Assembly: GCA_035236585.1 (NCBI GenBank)
Contig: CP141137.1
Location: 12,602,327-12,666,326, forward strand
Source: Warburgia ugandensis
Lineage: Eukaryota > Streptophyta > Magnoliopsida > Canellales > Canellaceae
Direction of reading: 5' to 3'
Length of the DNA stretch: 64,000 bases
Shown piece by piece: positions 38,195 through 50,835 of this stretch. Under the pieces are notes generated by a model. The model searched no databases. It saw only the letters and a program-made list of their open reading frames with translations, and was not told the origin of the DNA. Each line of letters opens with the position of its first letter. Positions within the stretch are counted from its first letter, which is position 1. The position numbers were made by a program, and so were the translations under genes.

Positions 38195-38829
38195 ATGATT
38201 AATTTCTGGAGAAAGAAAGATTTTTTTTATTTTTTTTTACTTGAGAAAAAATTTAAAGATAAATAAAACAAGAAAGAATAGTGAAAGTGGGAAATTACAA
38301 TCTCATATATTTTTTTTGAAAAACAAGTTAACCATGATACTATATGGTTCACAATGAGATCATAGTCCATACATCTTACTCATCAAATATGTATTTACTA
38401 AGTTAAAAATTAGATCAAGTATGATAACTCAGTTGATGAGTCAGCAAAAGAGTTCATTAGAATTAACATGGATATTGATCTTGTACTACTGATATGAATG
38501 ATTTTGGTATATTGGAATAGTTATGGACTATAGTAAAAAAAATAAATACGTTTTTCACATTGATTAGGAAACAGTCATGGTATATGAGAAATATGACCCT
38601 ATAAACAAATACAGGAAGCTAAACACATTGCTTTGAAAGTCAAGCATTTTGGATAAATGTGGTGATTATAGAGGATGAATAATTCAAGATTATGGAGAAG
38701 GATATAGTTAGAAAATTTCATGACATATTGAGGAGTTTTCAATATTTTCAATATAATATGAGATTGAGTTATTATTGAATTATTGCTTATTACATCTCAA
38801 ATTCTTTATGGTATTTTAGAAGATGGCAT

Positions 38830-39290
38830 AAGATGATCTGAATAAGTTGAAAAGTCAATTATAAGGACTATTACACAGAGGATTTGTTGGACAAATAAGT
38901 TATTTTGGAGAGCATCAAATACTATCAGAAAAAGGATAGATTATTATGATTATGCATTGATTAAAATGCTGAATAATGTAATTGAGGAGGTTAAGTAACC
39001 TCAACTCGCATAAAATGTGAGTTAGAAATGAAAGATATCATTCAAAACTCAATAAAAATTTTGACTTATTCTTTGGGGATAAATGGTATTTATGAATTTG
39101 ATGAAGGAAAGTTTTCTTGGATAAATGAGCAATAGTATGCATTGAAGATATATGGATTTACCTTGAAACATCATGAATTAAAATGTTTACCAAATTTGCT
39201 AAGTGTAAAGAGTAGCTAGAGAAAGTAAATTTCTATGACATATGAGGATAATATTGATGTTGATCTTCAATTGAAGTAAAGAGAGTTACT
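38830..39290 (+). pseudogene. reverse transcriptase relic
   Basis: Scattered phrases in shifting frames match gypsy RT: LKSQL, GLLHRGFV, GQISYFGEHQILSEKG near 38850-38940 (usual form: LLDKGFIRPS..PWGAPVLFVKKKDG), then LKHHELKMFTKFAKCKE and LEKVNF near 39160-39230 (usual: LREHQLYAKFSKCEFWL..VAFLGH). Many stops. The catalytic YxDD block was not found. From here to 40087 no further pol domain could be read. Confidence 0.6.
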
Positions 39291-40087
39291 ATTTCATATA
39301 AGAACTTATAAAGGATACAGAAAAGTCCTTGTGGATGCTTCATAATGATTTTTAAGTATACATATTAGAATTTGTAACAAGTGCTACCTATACAGCGAAA
39401 AATTAAATCATTGATTATAAGAATCTCAAGAATATTGATATGACTTAGTAATAGTAAAAGAATAGATTTTGCTAAAGTTATGATAAGATGATAGTAAAAT
39501 TTTGAGGAAAGAAATATCATCGGATGGAATATTTAGAAGGAAATGAAATAGAAGTATGAATCTTTAGAATTGAGATGAAATATTTACTTTCAAAGGTTGG
39601 AAGGTTATACTGAGAACATAAATTACTTCAATTGAGATTTAACATTTTACCCATGGTTGATAGCCAAAGAACTATCCATGCCTTGGAGGTTATGTTAAGG
39701 AGTATTTCTATTTGAATGAAATGGGGAGTAACAATATTATGAGAATTACTAATTGGTAAAGTAAAGATTGATGACACCAGTCAAAGGAAATGTGAAATTT
39801 GAACAAAAGGATTACTCAGAGAAATTAGTCATTTTGAAATGTTAGAAAATGTCAGGTTAGTAGTTTATGATTTAGCCTGAGTGGCTAAATTATCCAACAA
39901 GTTATATAACTTTGAGAAAGTCTACCTTTAAAGAAAAGGTAATGTAATTGATAAATCGAAAGGGGAATAAAAGATTTCCTTAAGTGTCAATATTTCATAG
40001 AAAAAGCTATACGAGAAAAATTATAAATGAGATGATGTTAACTCATAAGTGAGTTGTTATATTAAATTTTGAGCATGAAATATCTAT

Positions 40088-40100
40088 AAGGAGGGAAGAA
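40088..40100 (+). other. polypurine tract
   Basis: AAGGAGGGAAGAA directly before the 3' LTR start TGTGAAAACCC, as expected for the plus-strand primer of a gypsy element. Confidence 0.85.
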
Positions 40101-40601
40101 TGTGAAAACCCTAATTTTTTTGGAATTATTTGAAATTAATTAAAAATTTTACAAAAATTGAGGTAGAATACTAAATTTAATATAATAATATTATTATACA
40201 GGTCTTAAAACATAGATATTTGGAATCATTCATGAAAAACTAGTCAAAATGACTGTAAGCACGATGAAATCTGAGCTCAAGTGAAAAATCCCTATTTTTT
40301 CGTAAATTTTCTGAATTTATATTTACCCGTATGGGTAAAATGGTGAATTTTCTTTTGTGTGGGGTCCACAAAAGTTAGGTGAGCTAGTGGACAGCCAGCT
40401 TAGGGAATATCAATCATCATCATCATCATCATCATCATCAAGACCTTATCCCAATTACGGGTTGGCCACATGAATCTTATTCCTCCATTCCACTCTATTA
40501 AATACCATGGCTTCATTTAGTCCCAACGTTTTTAAATCTTTCCTCACCACTTCTATCCACGTTCTTTTGGGCCTTCCCCTTGCCCTTTTAGAACCTTCTA
40601 C

Positions 40602-40835
40602 TTATATTGCCTCACTTCTTCTAACTGGTGCCATTGTTGGTCTCCTTTGAACATGTCCAAACCATCTAAGTCTAGTCTCCCCCATCTTGTTACCTATTGG
40701 TGCTATCCCTAAATTTTCTCGAATATTTTCATTTCTAATTCTATCATTTCTTGTCTTACCACTCATCCATCTCAACATCCTCATTTCTGTGATGCTCATC
40801 CTATGAGTGTGATGTTTCTTAGCTACCCATCACTC
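40602..40835 (-). pseudogene. C-terminal end of RTE-type LINE reverse transcriptase protein
   Basis: Minus-strand translation gives WVAKKHHTHRMSITEMRMLR, then WMSGKTRNDRIRNENIRENL, GIAPIGNKMGETRLRWFGHV and QRRPTMAPVRR. The EMRMLRWM..GKTR..RIRNE..R..LG.APIG.K..E.RLRWFGHVQRRP pattern is the conserved tail of plant RTE-clade ORF2. Upstream of the first tryptophan there is a stop (TGA) and homology ends; the catalytic RT and the endonuclease are absent. Confidence 0.9.
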
Positions 40836-41001
40836 GGGATCCGATGTAGCACATCACTTCTGGGAGAACACCCTAGCAACCCTTGCCTATTTTTCACTGC
40901 ACCCGGGATCCGATGCAGCACGTTACTTATGGGGAACGCACTAGCTTGAGGGAATGTCTGTATTCGATTCATGTCATAGTTTGGGTTGTCATAGTTTTAA
41001 A

Positions 41002-41236
41002 AAGCTGAAGATGATTTTCATTTCTTCCTTACAAACTAATATATAAATGCATATTCATTTGCAAGCAGAAAAGAAATGACAAAACCATCTTCAGCTTCAT
41101 CCTTGCTGGCTGGCTACCTGATGCAAGAGTTGCCATATTTTAAGAAGTTGGAGATGATTTTCATTTATTCCTCATAAACTAATATACAAATGCATATTCA
41201 TTTGTAAGAAAGAAATAACAAAATCATCTTCAACTT
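41002..41236. repeat. two tandem imperfect hairpins inside the LINE insertion
   Basis: Hairpin 1 (41002-41097): arms AAGCTGAAGATGATTTTCAT and the reverse set AAGAAATGACAAAACCATCT-TCAGCTT. Hairpin 2 (41145-41236): arms AAGTTGGAGATGATTTTCAT and AAGAAATAACAAAATCATCT-TCAACTT. Loops contain AAATGCATATTCATTTG in both. The C-G pair of copy 1 is T-A in copy 2. Confidence 0.8.
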
Positions 41237-41441
41237 CTCCCTTGCCAGTTGGCACTTAACACAGGACCCTCCTCCTTTTTCATCCGAGCTTGGGATTGGC
41301 ATTGGTGGAGTTAGCTTAGGGAATATCAATGATGAAGAATAAACATGATGAGGAATCTCTTTTTATTTTAATAAAAAAAGAATAAAATTTATTTTTTAAG
41401 ATATAATAGAAAATTTAATTAAAATAATACACAATTAACCC

Positions 41442-41449
41442 TATAAATA
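41442..41449 (+). promoter_or_regulatory. LTR TATA box (TATAAATA)
   Basis: Context AACCCTATAAATAGCCC, followed about 45 nt later by the CT-rich leader. Conserved with the related LTRs. Confidence 0.75.
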
Positions 41450-41487
41450 GCCCTCCAACAGGCTGCGTGAAATAGCACAAACCCCTA

Positions 41488-41490
<3 letters not shown>

Positions 41491-41531
<41 letters not shown>
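41491..41531. repeat. (CT)n microsatellite, about 41 bp
   Basis: Dinucleotide run in the transcript leader of the 3' LTR; at the equivalent place the 5' LTR has an imperfect CT-rich tract (23248-23335). Confidence 0.95.
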
Positions 41532-41534
<3 letters not shown>

Positions 41535-44424
41535 CTTTACAGCCACAGAGCGCGTCTACAGACGCACTGGAGGGAATATTCCCGCACGGATCGTAAAGCA
41601 CGTTTGCGGACTCGTCGTCCCCGATTGAATAGGGTTTCTGTCTTGGAAACCCTAATTCAATTAGCCATCCAAATGTGGCCGTTGGAATTCAATATCTACC
41701 GTTTGATAGGTTCGGGCTGACCTTATTTATAAAAGAGCCTAAGATTCCAGATTGATCGGAGGTGTATTCATTGGTGAAATCACCAGAAAATAGTAATTTT
41801 GGTGACCCTATATTTTTCAGCGTGGATCTCTCTTCTTTGTTTATATTCTTCATTTCTGGACACTTCAGGTAGGTTCCTCATCTTCCACTCTATCTATTTT
41901 GATAGTTTTTATGGCGAGAAGATCACCGACTGAATTTTCCAACAAGATTTCTCCGGTGAATCCAGTATCAATGAACTAGCCTGAAAGCTCCAGTGAAACA
42001 TATTTTTTTGGAGTTTTTGAGCTATTGGATGGATTCTTGGGGTCCAAAAACCCCAGGGTATGAAATCTCAGAGGATGGCTCATCCATATTTGGGAGATCA
42101 GGGGAAAAGTTGATCCGATAATCCAAATCAGACTGTCTCAACTAACCCCACAATCAGATGCTGGGACACACCTAGGGAGACACACTAAACAACACTCGAC
42201 CTGGGCACACCTCTGCGTGTGCTCACACTTGCTGAGTGTCAGGTATGCAATCATAGAGGAAGGCGACGCGCACTGCTTCCTGGCTACGGTGAAGCGTGCC
42301 GCCCCATTTTGTTGCGTTCTGACAATCCAGATCAAATCTGGACCATTAAAACAGATATAAAGCTTAAAACTTCAATTCAGAGCTTATTTTAACTCCAAAT
42401 CAAGATCAAAAAAAATATTAAGCTTCCTGGTGAAGAGTAGAATCTAATGGAAACATAAAATTTAAGTTTTATTCATTGTAAATTTCTGTAAATCATAAAA
42501 AGTGGTACTAATTCCTAAGATTATTCAAATCTAACATGGTCAAACTTTAGAATTCTGATCCATTAGTGATCTAATGATGTAATAACTTAAATAAATGAAT
42601 TGGATGTAATTGATTTGGTAAATCTTTAGACCTTAACCATTAAAAGTAGTAAAATCCTTGAAAATAAATAATAATCTCCTTGATCATATTGAAAAAGGAT
42701 GATCAGAAATTGTGAATTAGCATGGTTGATGATCTAATGATAAGATCATGAGAAATGAATGGCCTGATGTGGCTAATTTAGGATAGATTGAGATCTATGC
42801 CCTTGATTTTGATAAAATGACTAGAGATCTTGTTGATCAGTTAGATCAAGAAAGATCATATTATATGATGAGATGCATTAATGATCTAATGATCAAGAAT
42901 AATAAGAAACATGATGTTATGTTAGTATATATGTTTTTTAATTAGATATAGATCAATAGATTAGACCCTTAATCAATATGATCCAAGGAAAAATATCCAA
43001 CTCATTCAAAAGAACAACTATGAAGTGTAAATGAGTTGAGAAATGACTTGTATATGATTTGACAGATATATGAAGGATATGATGATCAAGATCAAGGGAT
43101 GATGGATTGTGGAAAGTAAAGGTCGATGGACCTTAAGAATATATTAATTATATAAGATACATGTATTTTACACATAATCTTATCCTGATAACTATAGATT
43201 GATTATACTTGGCTTAGAATTGTTTATGAATTAGCAAATGATGTTGAAATGAATATAAAGTGATTGATTAAGTAATTATAAAATTACTTAAGGCAATGTA
43301 GAAATGAATACAAAGGGATTGATTGAGTAATTATAAAATTACTTAATGGGTAGAATGAGAAGATTTGAACTATATAAGTTGGACCCCCAAATCTTAAGGA
43401 AAGAAGATATAGGCATGTCTTATTATAACCAGACACACAATCTGTAGGTATGAATTATTATTTTCCATACAAGCATAGAGGCTTGTGATTTTGTTTTAAG
43501 ATAGGCTTATGCCTGGGGATGCCAATACTAGGAGAGTTATGAGGGTTTGGCCAGCCGCTCTCCAAAATTGATTATGATGATGATACCTTGCCCAAAGAGA
43601 GGCAAAATGTCCAGTGGGGCAATTATGGGAAGGCCGACGCTGTGATAGCCATGGTTCCCCCCATACGAACATGGATTTGTATTTCCACCATGATATTAGT
43701 GGAGTATTGAGTAGTTATTCGGGCACACTGTTGATTGTTTAACTGCAAGTGCACGGGCTATTGTAGTGTAGCTTATGCAAGTATGGGTCAATCCCACGAG
43801 GACTTGATTTAAAAAGTAGGAATTTCAATAAAATTTAATTATGTAAAATTAAAAAGAAATCACTCAAAAATACTGAAAAATAATCAAATTCTAAAAAATA
43901 CAGAATTTTCAGTTCCAAAATAAAACAAATAAAATCAAATAACAAGAAAAAAACTACTTCCCTAGGTCAATCTTTATCAAAATCTTCACTTCTAGTCTTG
44001 TAAAAACTAATCCGCCTTACAGATATCTTTAACACATTCTTGATTAGTGATCCACAAGTCGGATTTGACATATTCTTCAAAATCAAAGAGATCTGGGCTA
44101 AATTGTGATTTCAAGATTTGGAAGGCTCAGATTGATTTGTGGATTTCAGATAGAAGATCAGAAACATTAATTATGTTTGGGGATGTCCTAAGAATGAGCC
44201 TGTAAAATTTATTTGAAATCCAATAAGAAACGAATGAGAAATTGAAAGGTTTGATTAAGGCTAACCCGTTGATGGGTTAAGCCTTAAATGATTTGATTTA
44301 GATGGATCTGTTCCTGGATAAGAAAAACGCAGATAAAACAAAACCAGAATAAAATGGGACACAGATGTAAAAAAATTGGGGACAGATGGAATTAACGAGA
44401 AAGAACATATTTGTAATTGCTTTT

Positions 44425-44426
<2 letters not shown>

Positions 44427-44482
<56 letters not shown>
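44427..44482. repeat. (GA)n microsatellite
   Basis: About 56 bp; the same site in the other LTR (51546-51588) has about 43 bp. Confidence 0.97.
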
Positions 44483-44483
<1 letters not shown>

Positions 44484-45050
44484 AAAATCGAAATTTCGTG
44501 AAAATCTGGTTTTTAGAAAAAACCAGACGAAGAAGGAGAGAAACAAAGGAGGAGCTAGAGGAGAAAAAAGAAGAAGAAGAAGAAGGGAGAAGAGGGGGAA
44601 GAAGGAAAAGAGAAAAGAGGAGGGGAGAAGATATGGGAGAAAACCCGATCTAGGTTTTCTCTCCCTGGGATGGTCGGAGGCGTAGAGGGAGCTGGGAACG
44701 ATAGTGAAGAGGGAGGTGAAATAGGGAGCTTGAGTTCACCAGCATCGCATCTGGAGTAGTTAGTGATCAGAGGTGGGGAGCAGCAGGGAAAGAGTGAGAG
44801 GTATGGGAAAGAGAGGTGTTAGGCGTGGTGCTAGACCGCCGATGATCCGTGGAGATTGGATTGGGCAGAGGAGGGTAGAGAGCAGGGAAGTATGGGTCGT
44901 TATGGATAGAGAAGAGGCAAGTTGGGGCAATGAGAAGGACCTAGGAACAGGGTATGAGCAGAGGATTAGAGAGAGAGAGAAGAGGCATAGCGGGGGCCAG
45001 TGCATTAGTGGGTACTGGGCGGTGCTTGTAGGACGAAGAAAGGGGGAAGC

Positions 45051-45160
<110 letters not shown>

Positions 45161-45943
45161 GCCTGGTTCTGTGATAGTGATCCAGGAGAGAAAGTGAATA
45201 AGGAGCTGAGGGAGACTGAAAGATGCAGTGAAGAGGTAGAGGAGACAAAGTGGTGCTGGTCAGGTGGAAAGGGAGGTGCAAAGGAGAAGGGAAAGGGTGG
45301 AGATAGAGAAGGAGGAGCTTGGGTTGTGGGGACAGAACAAGGGGAAGGTGAGAGAGAGAAAGAGGAGGAGAAGGGAGAAGTGGGAGAATGGAGAGAAGAG
45401 AGGAAGATAATGGGAAGAGGGGGAGAGAAAATGACAGAATGTGAGAAAAGGGGGGCTTTATGCGTGAGAGAGAAAGTGGAGAAAAGGAAGGTAAGAACGT
45501 GGGAGAGAAGGAAAGGAAAGAGAAGAAATAAGGAAGCAAAAAGAAAAGGAAGGAAAAATGGGGGAAGGGGTTGCCTTTTTGTCCATAATTTCCAATTGAG
45601 CTCCTTTAATGTTTAGGAAATTATTCCATCCACATCTTCATGGGTGATCTGATCCATCCAGTGCACTTTAAGATAATCTACACCATTAACTTTTAATCGT
45701 ATCCATCAACGCCTCTTTTGGTTAATTTGCAAAAAAAAAGACTAACTCAGAATCATCTAAACCGTACATTAGTCATTTAATGAACTCTAACGGTCATCTG
45801 AACATTGATTTTGACAAATTAAGGTTTGGACGGTCAATTGAAGTTAAATTCAAAATCAAGCTAAGTTTTGCAAATTTGAACGGTTAGATGATCTAATTGA
45901 ACTCTAAATTAGGAAAATTTAGACAAAAATTGAACACTTAACA

Positions 45944-47675
45944 CACCCCCAACCAGCATTTTGCTAGTTCCGAGCAAAACATGCGAAAAACCAAATTTCA
46001 AGATTTATTTTTAAGTCAACTCTTCTTTTTCCTCAGAGAATTATCTTTAATAAATGACATCAATTTTAACATACTAATAAAAATGACTGAAGAATTCAAA
46101 ACCCTAGCCATATGCCAAAATCATTCCACTTAAGCTCAGATCTCAAAGTGTGTGTGTGTGTGTGTGTATATAGTTTACATATAGAATCATCTTGATCTCT
46201 ATGTAAACTTCTAACTTTTGAACTCTATCTGAAATATATTTTGACCTCAATTCTCACTAATGACATACGCTCAGAAACAACATCTCTTAGATAGAGGGGT
46301 CAAATCATATCTCTCTTTTAATTATGTGAGAAGAATCAATAAAAACAAATGTATCTCACATATACTCATGTAAAACGGGAGTTACTAAGGACTTTAATTA
46401 TTTTGATCCCTTTAGAATGGATGTCATTACCTTTGAATAGTTAGAAATATCACTCTTTTAGATTCTATCCATTTATTTCCTCATCAAGACTATATTTCTC
46501 CTAGAATTAATAGGTCTTTAACTGGGACGAAACGTAGGCTTAGGACACGGTACCAAAGAAAAGGTATAAGGGTATTCAAAGTTTCTTCACAAAATATGTA
46601 GAGGTCTTCTAAAGTTGATAATTCTTTCTTTCCTTTGCTGAAGTGAATATTTCTTTTTCCATTTTTCTTTGTATTCTTCAAACTTTTTTTTTCAGACTCT
46701 TTCCTTTCTTTTCACACTTTTGAATCACTTTGAAAAATATTCCTTTTCTTGATATCCACTTTTCTACTTTTATTGCAACTAAAAGGTATTTCTTCATTCT
46801 TCTCTAACTTATTTTTCAAAGAAAATGGGTAATGGATTATTTATACTGGGTTAATATGGGTGAGAGATAATTTAGGTGATAAAAGAAAAGGTTTATATAA
46901 AAGGCTCAAGTTGGCTAACTAGGGGTAAAATTATTTCTAGGTAGGCTTTATGTCTCTAGGTTAACAACAAGGATGGCCTAAATCATTTTCTAGGTTTCCT
47001 ATAATCTATCAAATTCAATGAACTTCTACGTTTTTAAAGGTAGTATTCTAATTATTCAGATAATTAACCAAAATTGAAGAGTTTGGGATCAATTTTCTTT
47101 AAGCACACTGAAGAAAATTAGGAATATATATAACCTCTCAAAAGGATGAATGACTCTAAAACTCACTTAGGCTATAGGTCTCCACTGAATTTCTTCAGCA
47201 TTTCTAGGTTGTAGCCACTTATCAATCTAGACTATCTATATGCAACTGTGTGTACAGATGTGATCTGAGACTTTGCTTTCATAGAATACTTTAGAAAATG
47301 AGTCAAAAGATGAGTTAATCATATTCAATTCCATTAATAAGCTAAAGTTATCTAAGTTATACTTCAGAGAATCCAATTCTCATCATAGTGTAGGAAATGA
47401 CCTAAAATTTTTCATTTTTTCAAATTTTTTGTTTTTTGTTTTGAAAAACTAAGGAAATCACCTAAAAACATAAAAAAAACTAGAATTTGCTAGAATTCTA
47501 CACCCCCTAACTTGAAAGAAACATTGTCCTCAATGTTTAAAAGTAGGATGATGAAAATTCAATGAGTAATGCAAAAAGAAGAAGAAGAGAGAGATATGAA
47601 AAAAATCTGAAAAAGAAAAAGAAGAAAGTAAAAACTAAGCGACATCCTTTTTTCAGAGGAAAATTATTACAGAAT
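45944..47675 (-). other. internal, non-coding part of the gag-only element
   Basis: Between gag and the 3' LTR. No polymerase motif is seen on the minus strand. It contains a TG run at about 46149 and CACCCCCTAACTTGAAAGAA-like sequence near 47500. The polypurine-like tract adjoins 45944. Confidence 0.6.
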
Positions 47676-49200
47676 TTAAAACTTCCCTGGGTCCCATACA
47701 AAATGAGCTGGACATGCCTTTGAAAAGGAATGATGAATAAATTTATCTTGCAATTTAAAGTTTTTCTTTTTATCATAGGGCAAGATAAATTTATCTTCGG
47801 GCTGAATCTCATAATTAGAGACAATTGTGGGAGTTCGATGCAGCATTTTTGGAAATGGAGCAAGGGTGTCATATTGCTCAATAGGTGTGACATTTTCCTG
47901 ATCAATAAATTCATCTCTTTTTCTGACATGTTTCGATACTATTTCAGCCTTTTTAAGACCAGATTGCTCAATTATGTTACAACTATGAATAATGGTAGCT
48001 GCCTGTGTTTGTTCCATGTCTGTAATTGAAGAATTAATCTCATTTCCTACATCCATATCATTAAGATATTCATTTGGTGGGATAGGACATTCCTCTTTAC
48101 TAATGGTCTGTAGCATTTGAGACGTCATGTCCTTCAGTTTAGTCATGGAATTTGTGTTCTCTTTTAATTAGGCTATAATTTGAGCATTTTTCTTCTCCTA
48201 GTATTGCATGACTTGATGAAATTTATCCTCCACTTTCCTCTTATGTGGAGGAAGGTAAGGTCTAGGAGCAAGTGGTCCTTTGTGGTGATAGGGTTGAGTT
48301 GGGACTTCTGTGAGACATTAGCCTTATATTCATTTCTAACAGTAGAATGATTACTCCATTTGCAATTATATGTCTCTACAGATGGGGAAAAATGTTGCTC
48401 ATAAGAATGGGTTTGTTCATGGAATGCATCCTGAAATGCAGGAGCAATGGAACATTCCTTAGAGGGACATTTTTCCATTTCCATGGCCTCAACTGTTCTA
48501 TCTAAGGATGTTATTTTCATATCATCTTCTTCAGTCGTAGCATATATTTCTCCCCTAGAAGATGTGATGGTGGACTTAGGCTTGTTTGGGAAACCTACTT
48601 TTTCTAAATCAGCCCAAGTTTGTGCACTCTTTGCCAACCATTCCAAATACTCTTGGGCTTCTTCAGGTTGTTTGTTTAAGAAATTATCATTGCACATCAT
48701 TTCAACAAACTGGCGCATATCAGATTTAAGTCCTTCGTAAAAGAAGCTAATGATATGCCAAAGTTCGTATCCATTATGTGGACAAGTTAACAATAATTCC
48801 TTAAATCTTTCCCAGCATTGATAAAAAGTTTCATTATTTGTCTGGGTAAAATTCATTATATTTCGACGAAGAGCATTTCTCTTATGTATAGGAAAGAACT
48901 TATTCAAGAACTTCCTAGTCATTTCTTCCCATGATTGTATGGAACTTGATGGCAGTGAATGAAACCACATCTTAGCTTTTTCTTTTAAGGAAAAAGAAAA
49001 TAGTTTGAGTCTTACCATATCTAATTCCATGTTTTGTGTATGTTGGGTTATGCACACTTCATCGAATTCTTGTAAATGCATGTAAGGATTCTCACTATCC
49101 AACCCATAAAATTTGGAAGTAAATGAATTACTCCCACCTTTAATTCAATCATACTAGCATTTGGAGGTAAAAGTATACATGAAAGTGTGCTGGTATAATT
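47676..49200 (-). pseudogene. gag relic (retrotransposon gag, Athila/Tat-like)
   Basis: The main open part, 49102-48173, has the phrases NPYMHLQEFDEVC, VRLKLFSFSLKEKAKMWFHS, SWEEMTRKFLNKFFP, ETFYQCWERFKELLLTCPHN and FFYEGLKSDMRQFVEMM, which follow the retrotransposon gag domain of plant Athila/Tat elements. Upstream (49200-49110) the preceding block TLSCILLPPNASMIELK lies in another frame, displaced by one missing base in a T run near 49110. Downstream, the reading shifts frame near 48280, meets TAG and TAA stops, and resumes at 48146-47676. No zinc knuckle was found. Gag would form the particle; this copy is broken. Confidence 0.85.
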
Positions 49201-50817
49201 AGGCTACAAATAGTCTCTGAGTGTCTTCCCACAAGAATTTTGGTTATGCCAAGTATTCTCATGTGTTTTATGTTGGTCCTTTCTCCTATTTCCATGTGGT
49301 TGAGAATGATTCCTCCATTGACATATATCATCATTAAATAGGGGTAGAGGATCATCAGCATTAAAGAGAGGATTGCTCGTCCATGAGGAAACATCATAAT
49401 TATCAAAGATGAAAGGTGGTTCATCATCATTAAAGAGTGGATTGTTTCTCCTTGGGGAAATATCTTCTCTATTAATGTTGGGGTGTAAAATACTCTTTTG
49501 ATCAGTGTTTAAATTATCAAAGATGAAAGGTGGTTCATCATCATTAAAGAGTGGATTGTTTCTCTATTAATGTTGGGGTGTAAAATACTCTTTTGATCAG
49601 TGTTTAAATTATTCATTAGGTGCAACTAATCATGTCTTCTCTTTTCTTTGAATTTTTCTTTCTTTTTGTTTTGTTTTTTTTTTTAAAGACTCGTAAATGG
49701 TGCAACCTAAATGCCTAGAATGATGCATAATCAAGGACACAATCAAACAATTTCCTAAGGCTAGCAAGCACATATATTTTGATTTTCTTGATTTTCTGTG
49801 AGGACAATGCTTTTAATTAGCCTAATCTAACACTCCTACCCTCTTTAGGAGTAGACTACTGCTTACCAGTTAAGTTCTAACCAAAGTGGTTAATACAACC
49901 TTTATGTAAGGAGACGTTTAGACCTCACAAACATCAACATGAGGTGGGAGAAGAGCGAGACTCTATTAGACAACCCCCAATAATCACAGTGATGAAAAGC
50001 CATTGGAGTGACAGCAAATTGTGTCGTATTAAGAAGGTCCTATGAGCATGTGATGACCCTATAGGTCTCTGCTAATTGATTTTAATTTAATGTGAATAGT
50101 GGGGTTGCGCGCTTGAGGTGATTATCCTAGGTGGGCCAAGGAATGGTGATGAAATCCACCCTTGATCATGTGGGGTCGAGTGCCCTTATTAATTAATTTT
50201 CACACACCATGGCAATTCAATCAACATATAATTCACCTTAAAGCGTTGGACGTGTCCTAAGAATGCAATTAAAAGTAGTAAACTAATGCAAAATCCTAAA
50301 ATGTAACAATTATAAAAAATGCTATCTATAGGAGTTACACTACCAAACAATGCAAATTATTCTAAATGCAAACCCTAATCTAGGAAATAAATGAGTGAGG
50401 AAACTTACAATGGGGTTTCTAATGAAGATCAAGTGTGGGCCACGTTATCTCACACTTGCCCTGTATTATACAACCCTTTAAAAATTAAAATTAAAAGTGC
50501 AAATTACAAAGGAGCCTCACTACAAGATTCACTTAAAAGAAAAAAGAAAGTCCTATTCTAGGAAAGCAGGGAAATTTCCATTTTACTGAAGATCCTTTTG
50601 CCCAATTCCTTCACTTCCCAATTTCCTAAAAAATAAAATTAGAAATTAGTACCAAATTCAGGAAACAAGGTGATTATGCCCTAAAAACAATTAAAAATTG
50701 CACCTAAAATTTCGTAAACTTCTAAAAAAATGAAATTCCTAATTTTTTTATTTTTTCTTGATTTTTTTGATTTTTTTTTGGATGCTTGATTAAATTTTAT
50801 GAAAACTCCTTTCTAAG
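49201..50817 (-). other. 5' internal leader of the gag-only element
   Basis: Lies between primer site and gag. It holds a near-identical internal repeat of about 80 bp containing GGTTCATCATCATTAAAGAG (at about 49409 and 49529), but no other recognised content. Confidence 0.6.
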
Positions 50818-50835
50818 TCCCCGGCAATGGCGCCA
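50818..50835 (-). other. primer-binding site, tRNA-Asp type
   Basis: Minus strand TGGCGCCATTGCCGGGGA, six bases inside the LTR end. Athila-type gypsy elements use a tRNA-Asp site reading TGGCGCCGTTGCCGGGGA; this copy differs at one base. Confidence 0.9.

Larger units (their letters stand above)
40415..41312 (-). mobile_element. RTE-type LINE fragment with perfect 18-bp target duplication
   Basis: Flanked by AGCTTAGGGAATATCAAT at 40397-40414 and 41313-41330, identical at 18 of 18. On the minus strand the element ends in (ATG)n repeats, typical of RTE-clade LINEs. The coding end is at 40602-40835. The 5' portion (about 40836-41312) is not reverse transcriptase sequence, so the insertion is chimeric: it contains two hairpin repeats and a doubled GGGATCCGATG phrase. 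Confidence 0.9.
40101..43728 (+). mobile_element. 3' LTR of the outer gypsy element, first part
   Basis: Starts TGTGAAAACCCTAATTTTTT. It holds the promoter (TATAAATA at 41442-41449), a CT-rich leader at 41491-41531, and the body shared with 23.3-24.7 kb. It carries a LINE insertion at 40415-41312 and, at about 42893, lacks roughly 0.8 kb present in the 5' LTR. The TSD copy CACAC at 43724-43728 ends it. Confidence 0.87.

Noticed and set aside
40415-40440. ATC trinucleotide run as an ordinary microsatellite
   Set aside because: It is the 3' tail of the RTE-type LINE, inside the 18-bp target duplication, so it was annotated with that element.
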